Assembly (NCBI RefSeq): GCF_040954645.1
Contig: NC_092806.1
Location: 148,394,429 to 148,458,428 of the forward strand
From: Diabrotica undecimpunctata
Lineage: Eukaryota > Arthropoda > Insecta > Coleoptera > Chrysomelidae
Direction: 5' to 3'
DNA length: 64,000 nt
In this document: positions 19,052-29,211 of the stretch, one piece after another
Numbering within the stretch: the stretch's first letter is position 1
Layout: each line of letters starts with the position of its first letter
Made by a program: the position numbers and the translations under genes
Notes under the pieces: model-generated
What the model was told of the DNA's origin: nothing
What the model saw: the letters and a program-made list of their open reading frames with translations, nothing else
Databases searched by the model: none

Positions 19052-20614
19052 AGCAACAACATGAACAGCAGCAACAGCAGATAACAGCAACAAATTGAAA
19101 AAGGAGAAGGAGAACACAGACGAAATCAATATAAAAATTTCTACAGAGAAGTAAGACAACATAAGAGAGGCTCGTACATAAGCATACCCAAAAAAATAAT
19201 AGAAAGATGGGCTGAATATTTTGAAGAGCTTCTGAATATCCAAAATTTCACTGATAAAAACAATGAAAATGGTGGAAACAACGCAGAACATGAGTATCAA
19301 ACGGTCGAATTAGAAATACCCCCACCAAGCATGGAAGAAATTACGCATGCTATAAAAACGGTTAAAAACGATAAATCCCCTGGTCTGGACAATATTGATG
19401 ACGAGCTAATTAAAACAGGCAGTCATGAACTCATAAGTAAAATCCATCAATTAATAGAAATGGCGTGGCAACAAAAAATATTGACGAAAGAATGATGTGG
19501 TAGTATTATTGTACCAATACACAAGAGAGGAAAAAAGAAAACATGCATGAATTACAGAGGAATCTCACTAATCAACACTACATATAAAATATTGGCTTCG
19601 ATATTATTAAAAAGATTAGTACCATACGCCGAAGAAATAGTTGGTGACTACCAGTGTGGTTTCAGGCCTGGCAGATCGACCATTGATCAAATATTTACAA
19701 TAAGACAAATGCTTGACAAGTATTGGGAATATAATCATGTCGTGCATCAGATTTTTATAGACTTCAAACAGGCTTATGATTCAATTAATAGTGCAACATG
19801 ATGGAAGGCAATGATCGATCTCGGCGTATCCAAGAAACTAGCTGCGGTAACACAAATGTGTGTAAGTAACTCTTTTGCACAAGTTAGAATAGGGGGAAAA
19901 TATCAAATGCTTTCTGCGTAAATTCTGGACTAAGACAGGGAGATCCGTTGTCCCCATTGTTGTTTAACCTGGCCTTAGAATATGTCATGCGAAAAATATA
20001 TCCAAAAATCAAACCAGACATAACTGCTCGGGGAGCAAAAATCATACTCGCCTTTGCCGATGACGTAGACGCAGTAGCACAATCAACATTAGAAATTAAG
20101 TATATTTTCTCGAGCTTCGAAGAAGCTGCATTAAACATCGGTCTAAAAATAAATAAAGACAAAACAAAATACATGGTCGTCTCAAAAGAAGAACGACGGC
20201 GAATAAGACAACAAATTAGACCGAGAAGTTGAAACGAGAATAATGGCAGGAAACAGATCTTGCAGAGACAGCGTGACAAACGAATAGAGGGGCAGGTACA
20301 ATAACGAGCTAGAGTCTCTATTCGGAAAAGAAAATCTAGTCAGATATATAAAGGCCAATAGACTCAGATGGGCAGGGCATGTGATACGCAGTAACGACAA
20401 TCGCCTTATAAATAATGTGTTCTGGGAAAGGCTAGAGGGAAGAAGGTCCGTAGGGCGGCCTAGAAAAAGGTGGAAAGATGCAGTCAAAGAAGATCTAGAG
20501 AAAATGGGAGTGCGACTATGGGAACTACTGGCACAGGACCGACAAACATGGAAGGCAATAGTAAACGCGGCAAAGACTCACGAAGAGTTGTAGCGCCATT
20601 GATAATGATGATGA
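19052..20614 (+). mobile_element. 5'-truncated RTE-like LINE with 12-bp target duplication
   Basis: The element is flanked by TCTATTTAATAG at 19040-19051 and 20615-20626 and ends in a GATAATGATGATGA tail. It encodes a broken APE-type LINE reverse transcriptase: INTTYKILASILLKRL, CGFRPGRSTIDQIFTIRQM, IFIDFKQAYDSIN, LSPLLFNLALEYVMRK, the catalytic FADD in LAFADDVDAV, and the tail RLRWAGHVIRSNDNRL, GRPRKRWKDAVKEDL. Stops and frameshifts occur at about 19490, 19800, 19920 and 20230. Part of the linker between YMVVSKEE and the tail is deleted. Clade placement (RTE-like) rests on the tail and the GAT-rich end. Confidence 0.85.
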
Positions 20615-20626
20615 TCTATTTAATAG

Positions 20627-21740
20627 GCTAATACATATTCAGGCTTATTACGCACTTGCCCCAAAAATGCTCTTGTCCCACCTGACACTAATACATATCC
20701 AAAAAAGAAAATAAGAAATAATTTTCCAAAGTTTTAGTCGCATATTTTTAAAATACCAATCTTCTACGCTTATGGAATTTTAAATAAACCATAGGTATAA
20801 AAGAGTAGACATCTTCGATTTTGTCTACTCGCTGTCATAATGTTAAAATATCAATATCACCTCGACCATTAATCTTTATTTGTATGATCCCTTTCCAGCA
20901 TGTAAAAGATCGAGTATACCTGTATGTCGAATTCATAAATCTTTCAGTGGGAAGCCTGGAAGCGTATCTAGCAATTCGCATGATGCACATATACACCGCA
21001 ACACCGAATAGGCTCAGTGACGGCTAATGTCGATATTTCATATGCATCTACGAAGTGGCAACTGGATATTTCAATTTAAACGAGAAACGTGATGTACAAC
21101 AAGTTGTGGTGGTGTGTTTGTTTTCTCTTTAATCAAATTTGTTGTTTTCCAGTTGACTATGCGTGCATGCAAATTTGTATCTACTTTCAAAAATACAAGG
21201 TATGTACAATATTTGAGGGGACTGAGGAAATAAGTAAAAAAAGGTTTATTTTTTGGGACAAGGTTTATCACATATTTTAATCATATTAGAAAAACAAATA
21301 TTTTACTAAAGAAAAAAAAACATGAAATAACTATTTTTAAAAAGTAAAAACAGAACTTTAATAAGAATTTTGCTAACAGTACTAGCGGCATAGAAAAAAA
21401 GTAGAATGAAATGAAAACATTTGGGTGGTGCGATAAGTATTTAGCCTTACCGCCTGATGGCGTTATAATCTCGTTATAATCTAGTGAAGTCGTTTTACCC
21501 TGCCGTATTTCGGATTAACGCCCGAAAAATAATTTTTGACTCTAGTTACAGCCACTCTGTTGTCCTTTCCCTTTTCTACCTGCTTTGTGGTACCGAACCT
21601 CCTACTGGTCGGCTGTAGTACTTGAGGATAAATCAGCGCTACCAAAACAATGTTTTTGATAAATCGTGAAAAAACGCAAATTGAATGCTTTGTGATGATA
21701 ATTTATTGAAAAAACTTTTATATATCTCCGAATGAGCGTT
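20627..21740. other. No gene seen
   Basis: AT-rich, then slightly more GC at 21420-21620, which may be the 5' flank or UTR of the transposase relic that follows. No terminal inverted repeat found. Confidence 0.4.
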
Positions 21741-21745
21741 GAATT

Positions 21746-23017
21746 GTGTTGAAAGTGGAAAATTATTTTACTTTAGAAAAAATCAACATTGGACCACTTA
21801 CATCAATACTGGCAGTTCAAAAAAGGACAAGTGCAGCTTGTCGAATTTCAGAAAGGACCTTGCAAAGAGTTCGCAAAATGAGTGAGGAGGAATTAAGTAA
21901 GGAAAATAAAATGATTCGTTTGCATCCGAAAACCCTCGACTTGCCACAAGGTATTAAAATCTCAATCAGAAATATCATTTATGACATGTACAAAGCAAAA
22001 GAACATGTTACAAGAAAGACACTTATTCAAAAAATAAAGGACAGAGAACTTTGTGATATGGGTTTGACCAGTTTATCAAAAGTATTAAAAGCTATGGGTT
22101 TTAGATACAAAAAAACCAATATTCGTAAAGTGTTGTGCGAGCTGTCCAATGTTGTTGAAAAAAGGTAGAAATTTATAAGAAACTCTTTAAAAAAAAAGAA
22201 TTCCGAATTTGCCAGACAATTTGTGTTTCTTGACAAAACATGGATTTTTGCGAAATGAAATAATACCAAATCATCCTGGCAAGATGATTCTCCAAATGCT
22301 ATTCGAGTACTAGTGCGAGTAATGGCAAAAGATATATTATATTGCATCCAGAAAATACGGAAGGTTTTATACCCAATGCTAGTCTTATATTTTCTTCGAC
22401 AAAAAAAACTGATGATTACCACGGAAATATGGACGCCGATATTTTTGAACATTGGTTTGAGGAAAAATTATTAAAAAATCTGGAAAATCCGTCATTAATA
22501 GTCTTATACAATGCTTCGTATCACACCAAAGAGGAGGAAAAGTTTCCCACAAGGAGCTGGAAAAAAGAAGACGAAAGTAGCTGTCGGAGAAAAATATAGA
22601 ACACGAACATCTAGTTTTAAAAGCTGAATTATTAAATAAGTGCAAAGAACACATTACTGAGAAAAAATTTGTCGTTGACCAAATGACACTAAAATATGGT
22701 CATGAGGTTCTAATACTACCACCCTATCACTGCCAGTACAATCCAGTTGAATTGGTGTGAGGCATCACTAAAAACTACTATGATAAACATGCATGTAAGA
22801 GCACAGACGAAGACAGCGTTTTACAACTCTGGCAAGATGCACTAAATAAAGTCAATGAGGAACAATGGCGGAAAGGTATTGAGCATACTGAAAAAAAAAT
22901 TTTAGAGTTATATGAAATAGAACAAGTTATTGATGAAGTAAGACCCTTAATTATTCTTAATGATGAAGATTCAGATGAATAGGATAGCGAGTCAGACAGT
23001 GATGATACTTGTCCATA
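21746..23017 (+). pseudogene. IS630/Tc1/mariner-like transposase relic
   Basis: Near full-length but dead DDE transposase. The N-terminal helix-turn-helix segment (RISERTLQRVRKMSEEEL, then LTSLSKVLKAMGFRYKK) is followed, with frameshifts, by FLDKTWI (first catalytic Asp), YIILHPENTEGFIPNASL, YHGNMDADIFEHWFEEKLL, and IVLYNASYH, where the second catalytic Asp has become Tyr. The third block reads LPPYHCQYNPVELV followed by TGA where the family has Trp. The C-terminus has LQLWQDALNKV and an acidic tail DEDSDE. Stops and frameshifts lie at about 22166, 22255, 22330 and 22597. Same family as the remnant at 6560-7246. Confidence 0.75.
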
Positions 23018-24060
23018 GATTAAGAAGTAGATAGATAAATTAACACAAAAGGGTAAAAACCACAAAAAAAAAAACAAAAAAAGATAAAACAAAAACCGCA
23101 CGCAGGAGAGAGCCAGAGGCACGCCGTACGACGCTCTTGAATGCAAGCACCAAAAAAATTAGATTAGCAAGTAAGGTAGATTAAGGACATGACTGGACGA
23201 ATGACTGGGTATTAGACGACGAATGAAAGGATTCGATGCTTGCTCGCTCTCGGTGCAGAAAAGGGAAAGCAAGTATCGGCATACACAACCATCATTAGAT
23301 CGCCGAACAATTGCTTTGACCGGTAGTGATAAAGCCAAATGGGCTAACCTACCATTTAAATGTAAATACACGGAAATCTTCCATTGCCTGACGGGGGAAA
23401 AATAGAGTTTAGTACACGCTGAAAAAGAATTTTTGTTTTTTCACCATAAATATTAACCACAATATTAATTTTTGAAGTTGCATGTGTAATATGAACAATT
23501 TTTCAAAAACTTGAAATATCTCAAAATGGCTATTTTTTCTAGAATGGTATTCCAATAAAAATCGATCCAGAATTTTACGCAGATTCTAAAAAAAAAATAA
23601 CAAAAAGCACAGTTTCTATTTAAAATAAGAAACTTAATGGCGACTAAATGTACAACCGGAAGTGCTAGAAGAATGCAAATATTTAAAAAATGAAGAATGC
23701 TTTGCATAACCCATTATTCCAAGTTTGCAGAAACCAGTGACAACCAGAACTTTGAAAACTTTTAACCAACATGTTGCGTGAATGACCCTGTATATTTCAT
23801 ACTCAATGTTTATCAATTTAAATTATGATATTCAATTAATATAAAACATAAAACAAAGTTATTTTATTAAAAAAATCCCTAATGTCGTATTATGAAATTA
23901 AGAAAACCATACATTTTTAATTTGAGAACCGCTGACTACCTGAGGCAAATCTGAACAGACATTTTTATTACTTATGCGACAGGCTAAAACGATGTTGGGT
24001 CCCATATTAGGGTGTTGTCTAATATGGGTTTATTATTTTCAGCATTTATTTAACTTTGTA
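23018..24060. other. No gene seen
   Basis: AT-rich spacer. A 60-codon frame at 23223-23405 has a more even base composition but no motif I recognise. Confidence 0.4.
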
Positions 24061-24067
24061 TCGTGAC

Positions 24068-24100
24068 CTGAAGATGCTTTGCATATTGTAGAAAGCGAAA
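24068..24100 (+). ncRNA. Hammerhead-like motif A (CTGAAGA-stem-GAAA)
   Basis: CTGAAGA (24068-24074), a 5-bp stem GCTTT/AAAGC (24076-24080 with 24092-24096), then GAAA (24097-24100). This resembles the catalytic core of hammerhead ribozymes carried by Penelope-like elements, but there is one extra base between CTGAAGA and the stem, so activity is doubtful. Confidence 0.3.
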
Positions 24101-24240
24101 CCGGTCGTCTTATTAGTTAAATTAAATTGATTGTGAGTAAGTCTAATTTATTATTTCTTTTACCTTTTGAAATGGACTCACACAAGCAACACATTCATGA
24201 TTTGAATAATGACTGTCTTTAGGCACTCTGGAAATATACC

Positions 24241-25321
24241 TTATTCAAAGGAATCGTAAATTAGTGAGACTAGGACTTCCAACACATTAATTGGGAGATT
24301 TAAGAAAATTTTTATGGATAGTCCATTAGTACTACCGGAGGATTTGCTTTTGATACTACTGATCGTTTGGATCAGTTCAGATTTATCAACTAATCTTATA
24401 AAGGATGAATTCGAGACCTTTTTTGAATTGGGGAGATAGGAAATAGGATATTGTTGTGGCAAAATAGCTGATGTTATATTTTTACTTACACTAACGAACT
24501 ATTCATTTAGATTTTCAGGGTTTGAAAGAGAAAATGTTGGAGCTGTGTTAGTTTTAGTCTTAGTTAGTTATAATTTAGTTATTAGTTAGTTAGTTTTTAT
24601 TTGGTAGATTTAAGTCAAGCACAAATTTTAGAATTTACGAAAGTCCTGAGCGGATAAAATACTACCTAAACGTTGGATTTTCGCGGATTGTTTGTTAAGA
24701 GTATTAAACTTGATATACTGCTTCATGATCAGAGAGTCCTGCATTAATAATTCTAGAACGTACATCAAGTGGTGAGAGATCTGAGACAATATAATCAATT
24801 ATGGTAGATGTTGTTTTAATAATTCTTGTAGAAAAATTAAAGTGCATTAAGAAACCATACGATTTGAATATATTGAACGAGGAAAATTGGGTAGCACAAG
24901 CAACAGCGTAATTAATATTCAAGTCACAACATAGCATCTTTCTGTTTTTATTGGGCAGGTCATTTAACAAATTTAACAGGTTCTGAACAAATAGTTCCGT
25001 GGAAGAATCAGGTTATCTATAAATGTTAAAAATGTATAGATTAAGATTCTTGTTATAAACCAATGAAAACTCAAAAAAAGGATTTATTCAACAGAAAATC
25101 ATATTTTGTTATAGAAGAAGTGTATGTGTAAGTGTAGAAAGAATTAGGGTGCCACCATGGGCTGAACTTGGACGATCATACCTAGTAATTGTGGTATATT
25201 TTTTTACAAAAAAAGGCTCGTTAACTTCAAGCCAGTGTATGTTGCTTTTAAACAACATGATGCAGTGAAGCGCTAAATAGATGTGCCAGTCTAAGATAGA
25301 TAAAAAAATCGCCATAGACAA
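24241..25321 (-). pseudogene. Old CR1-like LINE, endonuclease and start of RT
   Basis: Minus-strand fragments in LINE order: NIHWLEVNEPFFVKKYTTIT with RYDRPSSAHGGTLILS (endonuclease, about 25130-25260), LNDLPNKNRKMLCCDLNIN and IKTTSTIIDYIVSDL ending LSDHEAVYQV (endonuclease with its SDH motif, 24704-24970), and LVDKSELIQTISSIKSKSSG (start of the RT, 24241-24400). Frameshifts and an AT-rich insertion near 24540-24600 separate them. It may be from the same broad clade as the LINE tail at 7503. Confidence 0.65.
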
Positions 25322-25691
25322 AGCAAAATGGAAGTTAGGAAGGGGAGGCTTAGATCAGAACTTAGTTATAAAAAGGAATTTAGATAGATATAAATAATTT
25401 AATATAGAGATTTAATATAAAAATAATTTATTAATAAAAAATAATTTTTTTTTTCATTTCTATACATATCACATTTATAAACAAACATCATTTTATATTC
25501 TATACAGTACAATACTAAATTATATTGTGTTAATAATTATGATAATTTTTTGACTGTTCTAACAACCATTCAAATTTCGTCATTTTGTGTCATGTGGAAC
25601 AATTTCACCCAATCATGTCAACATTAGACTGATAATTGCATTCAGTGCAATTTTCAATCCCTATGACAACTTCATCCAAATAAATTTCAAA
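25322..25691. other. AT-rich upstream region of small ORF
   Basis: Very AT-rich sequence with a T-rich run at about 25444-25455. It may hold the promoter of the 50-codon ORF that follows; TGCATTCAGTGCAATT near 25638-25653 has an initiator-like TCAGT, which is weak evidence. Confidence 0.3.
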
Positions 25692-25844
25692 ATGTCATAC
25701 TTGAATCTCGATCAAGAACACCACAACAAGATTATAAATATTATGCGTGGTAATAGATCTTTTATAGTAGAGAACAGCAATGAATCTAATGTTAACTTAA
25801 ATTTTAATAATTGTACTTTCACTAACTGTACTTTTAATAAATAA
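25692..25844 (+). CDS. Small ORF, 50 residues, unknown
   Basis: I do not recognise this protein. It starts at an ATG in the insect-preferred context CAAAATG, begins MSYLNLDQEHHNKIINIMRG, and ends FNNCTFTNCTFNK, in which xFxNC repeats like a pentapeptide unit. A longer frame extends upstream to 25587 but the inner ATG has the better context. The stop overlaps an AATAAATAAATG stretch that could serve as a poly(A) signal. It lies 50 bp from a large palindrome (25895-26021). It could be a small transposon-borne gene or a chance frame in AT-rich DNA. Confidence 0.3.
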   Translation: MSYLNLDQEHHNKIINIMRGNRSFIVENSNESNVNLNFNNCTFTNCTFNK

Positions 25845-25894
25845 ATGTTTCGTTATGTTGAGTTATGATTTTTTTTTCGAAAAATTATTCGCCG

Positions 25895-26021
25895 AATATC
25901 CCTCGGACATTGACGAATGCCTCATAATTTCATGACAAATTTCTCAAGCTCGTTCGCTCAAGGAACGAGCTTTCGATTGTCATGAAATTATCTCGTCTGT
26001 TATCAATGTCCTAGGGATATT
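25895..26021. repeat. 127-bp imperfect palindrome with nested perfect stems
   Basis: ATAATTTCATGACAA (25924-25938) pairs exactly with 25977-25991; inside it AAGCTCGTTC (25946-25955) pairs exactly with 25963-25972; outside it AATATCCCTCGGACATTGA (25895-25913) pairs with 26003-26021 with one mismatch. Such structures are found in fold-back elements and palindromic MITEs. I cannot assign it to a family. Confidence 0.85.
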
Positions 26022-26620
26022 ACTACTGATTATTTCTTTTTATTACTCTCTTCACCTAAAAGAACGTACATAGCAAAGAAGTTCACGTACTAACCAAGAT
26101 ATATACCAAATAATGCATACTCATGGTTTTGTTCCTTTTTTCTTTCGTTTCCATCAAATCAGTTAATGGTAATACATACACTCGAATCTAACGAGATGCA
26201 GTTCTTTCACGGTTTCATCGATCGGCCGTGTTCAATTGCGTAAAGATATTTCATTGAAAGGCAGAGCAGAACGATCGACTGGGTATACAAATTATTTATT
26301 GAACCAATCTTATTGCATGCCTTATCGGAAATCTCGTAATTGGATTTTTAATTCATTTTTCGTTTATCAGTAAAAACGACGGCGGAAAAAGTCAGTTCTA
26401 AACTGAAGTTCGTCTGAATAAAGAAAGACACTGTGAATAGAGATAAGCATCTGGAGCAGGGAAAACAACATTTGATTTTTGAATTAAAAACAAACAGAAC
26501 GAAAATGCTGTGAATTGAGCAGCAAAAAACGAGATTGACAGTCGAAGTTTACCGAAAGATATCGTTTTTTTTTTAATTTAGTCAACATTACTAAACGAAA
26601 TAAAATTGTAAGATATACAT
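26022..26620. other. No gene seen
   Basis: Mixed composition without a supported frame; somewhat less AT rich at 26190-26420 than its surroundings. Confidence 0.4.
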
Positions 26621-26734
26621 TGTGGAAACCACTTGTAAAATTGTATCTGTCCTTATTAGAGAAAATAATAAAAAACTCTGGGACACGTTAACTTTTAAAT
26701 TTAAAGGTGCGCTCTTTAATCATAAATTTAAATG
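26621..26734. repeat. Left arm of an inverted repeat split by a mariner
   Basis: TGTGGAAACCACTT... to ...AAATTTAAATG; it matches the reverse complement of 28882-29000 over more than 110 bp with some indels. Together with the TA the two arms would make a near-continuous palindrome, i.e. an older fold-back/MITE-like element. Confidence 0.8.
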
Positions 26735-26736
26735 TA

Positions 26737-28879
26737 CAGGGCGATCCACGCAAGTCTGGCATAGTCCATAATCCTTATTTTTAATGAAACACCCTGTATA
26801 TTTTTATGTTTTTAAAAGATTCTTAACAACCTGATTTCAATGAACTATATCATGTAGGGTCTATAATGAATATTACAAGGTGACATTTTGAAATTAATAA
26901 TTATGTTATGGTATTATTTTAAATTAGCTTAACACAGACAATACACTTCTACTCTAAGTGTCAGTATATTGAGGAAAATTTCTGTCTAGTAACATTTTTT
27001 GTCATGAATAGGTAAAAACTATCTAGATAGTCTGCTAATTAAACTAAATTGGTAAATAATGCAGATTGTTATCGATCAGTTGTTGGTGTGTTGACATTTT
27101 ACATTAAAATAATAAATTCCTAATTAAAAGCTAATTTCTTGCAAAAACAAAAATGGAATATTTAACTAAGGCCCACCAAATTGAGATTTTACGGTTACGG
27201 GGAGAATTGTAAAAGTCAGGTTGAAGTAGAAAACTTATTTAATCAGAGGTATCCTCAGTTGCCTAATATTTCACAAGGTACTGTGTTTAAAATTTATGGA
27301 CAATTGAGAGAACTTGGTCATGTCAAACCATTAAAAAGAAAACCGAACTTCATTGAAGATGAGGTGAAAGTGGATATTTTGTTGTGTCGCAGAGAATCAA
27401 ACGTCAAGTTCACGTCAAATTGCAGGTCGAAATACTGTGAGTCACACAACTGTCCTAAGGTGTCTCCATAAAGAAAATCTTTTTTTTGGCCTTAGGTTCA
27501 AGACCTATTAAGCCAGACAATTGGTTGAATACGTAAAAACAAATAACTTCTGCACTTCCTTTAGATTCATGACAATTTTCTAACCGTTCGTTCATTCACT
27601 CAATTTCCTAACGTTCCCATTGAAAACACTATTAGGTGACTATACAAAAAGGATAGAACAGGAACACACGCTTTACGCTAAGGTGTCCTTCATAGCGACT
27701 TTTTTTTACTTAAACAATACAGGCAATTTCAACACTGAAAAAGGCAGTTTTAATTTTCCGTTTGGTACGTTTGAAAAATTCCCATAAAATCGATCTAATA
27801 GTTGGATTTCGACTACCTAAATAGAGAATAGAAGCAACGTTCTGCGACAGTATGATTTTTTGTTGGGAGATGGCTTGAAATAAAAATGGCGAAGAAAAAC
27901 TTCATCCATATAAATTGAATTTTGTGCAAGAGCTAACAGGAGATGATCCAGATCGTAGAATGGATTTCTGCGAAAGAATGATGGATAAAATTAACACAAA
28001 TGAAATAGCTTTTGGCAAAATTTTTTTTTCTGATGAATCAACATTTACATTAAACGGAGAGGTAAACCGACAACATTGTAGATATTTCTCAGCAAAAATT
28101 CCCCATTGGATGCGTGAGACACACACTTAGTATCCTCAAAAGGTAAATGTTTGTGCAGGTATTATAGAAGATCATATTATTTGTCCTATATTTGTAGATG
28201 GTAATTTGACAGCGGAAAAATATTTAAGCATGCTACGACACGATGTTCTTCCTCAGTTGGCTAACTTATATCCCAATCCAATAGATCCGACCCCACCGTA
28301 TGAAACTATCTGGTTACAGCAGAAAGGGTGCGCAACACCCCATTATGATTTAATGGTGAGAAATTACTTGAATGAAATCTTTTTTAATAAATGGATTAGA
28401 CGAAGTGGTACTATTGAGTGATCAGCTAGGTTGCTAGATCTTACGCCCTTGGATTTTTTTCTGTTGGGTTATCTCAAGAACAAAGAATTTGCAATACAAC
28501 TAACTAGCATTGAAAACTTTAAAGAAAGGATAACTACAGAAATACGGAATATTCCACATCAAACTTTAGACAAAGTTCGGGACGAGTTTTATAGGAGACT
28601 TTGTTATTGTCAACAATAAGGTGGAGAACATTTTGAGCATTTATTTTAATGTAATCCAATCAATTACCTCTGGTATTCTATGAATTAATTGTCTTGAAGA
28701 AAATTTTTATTTCAAAATTTCACCTTGTATTATGCATAATAGACCCTACATGATCTAATTTGTTGAGATCTGGTTGTTAGGGAGCTTTTAAAAACATATA
28801 CAGGGTGTATAAAAATATACAGGGTGTTTCAATTAAAATACAGATTATGGACAATGCCAGACTTGCGTGGATCACCCTG
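26737..28879 (+). mobile_element. Tc1/mariner element of DD41D type with TA target duplication
   Basis: The ends read CAGGGCGATCCACGCAAGTC at left and its near-complement ending GGATCACCCTG at right, flanked by TA (26735-26736 and 28880-28881). The inverted arms extend well inward (over 100 bp, including ACACCCTGTATATTTTTAT). The interior holds a broken transposase. An unexplained ~400-bp stretch (27480-27890) interrupts the gene and is probably a further insertion. The element sits exactly at the centre of an older inverted repeat. Confidence 0.85.
27153..28619 (+). pseudogene. DD41D-type (rosa/Visitor-like) mariner transposase, broken
   Basis: Starts MEYLTKAHQIEILRL at 27153 with an early stop, continues through a helix-turn-helix region, and after an inserted ~400-bp stretch has HPYKLNFVQELTGDDPDRR, IFFSDESTFTLNGEVNRQHC (first Asp), VNVCAGIIEDHIICPIFVDG, WLQQKGCATPHYD (second Asp replaced by Lys), and LDLTPLDFFLLGYLKNKEF (third Asp). 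Counting from the second position to the last Asp gives 41 intervening residues, the DD41D spacing. It ends near 28619 (YRRLCYCQQ). In-frame stops include 28127 and 28419. Confidence 0.8.
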
Positions 28880-28881
28880 TA

Positions 28882-29000
28882 CATTTAAATTTATGTTTAA
28901 AGAGCGCACATTTAAATTTGAAAGGTAAGGTATCTTAACGTTTTTTATTATTTTCTAAAATAAGGACACAAACAATTTTATTCCATAAGTGGTTTCCACA
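28882..29000. repeat. Right arm of the inverted repeat split by the mariner
   Basis: Begins CATTTAAATTTATG and ends GTGGTTTCCACA; complementary to 26621-26734. Confidence 0.8.
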
Positions 29001-29211
29001 CTGTATAAGAGAATGTACAGTACGTTGCAAGATATTTTGGATTTAATCTTCTAGATATAGTTCTAGTATAGTAAAAAAAATATCTTTTAACCTTTTAACT
29101 TTGGATATAATTTAAAATTGAACCTAATGTAATGAAAAACTAAGGGTGACTATTCGTTACAGCATTAAGGGAGTACAGTCATTTTGTGCTTGATATCGCC
29201 CCAGACTCTTA

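Noticed and set aside
25895..26021. Parvovirus-like terminal hairpin
   Set aside because: The nested palindrome recalls densovirus ends, but no replication or capsid-like coding sequence is nearby, so a viral origin is not supported.
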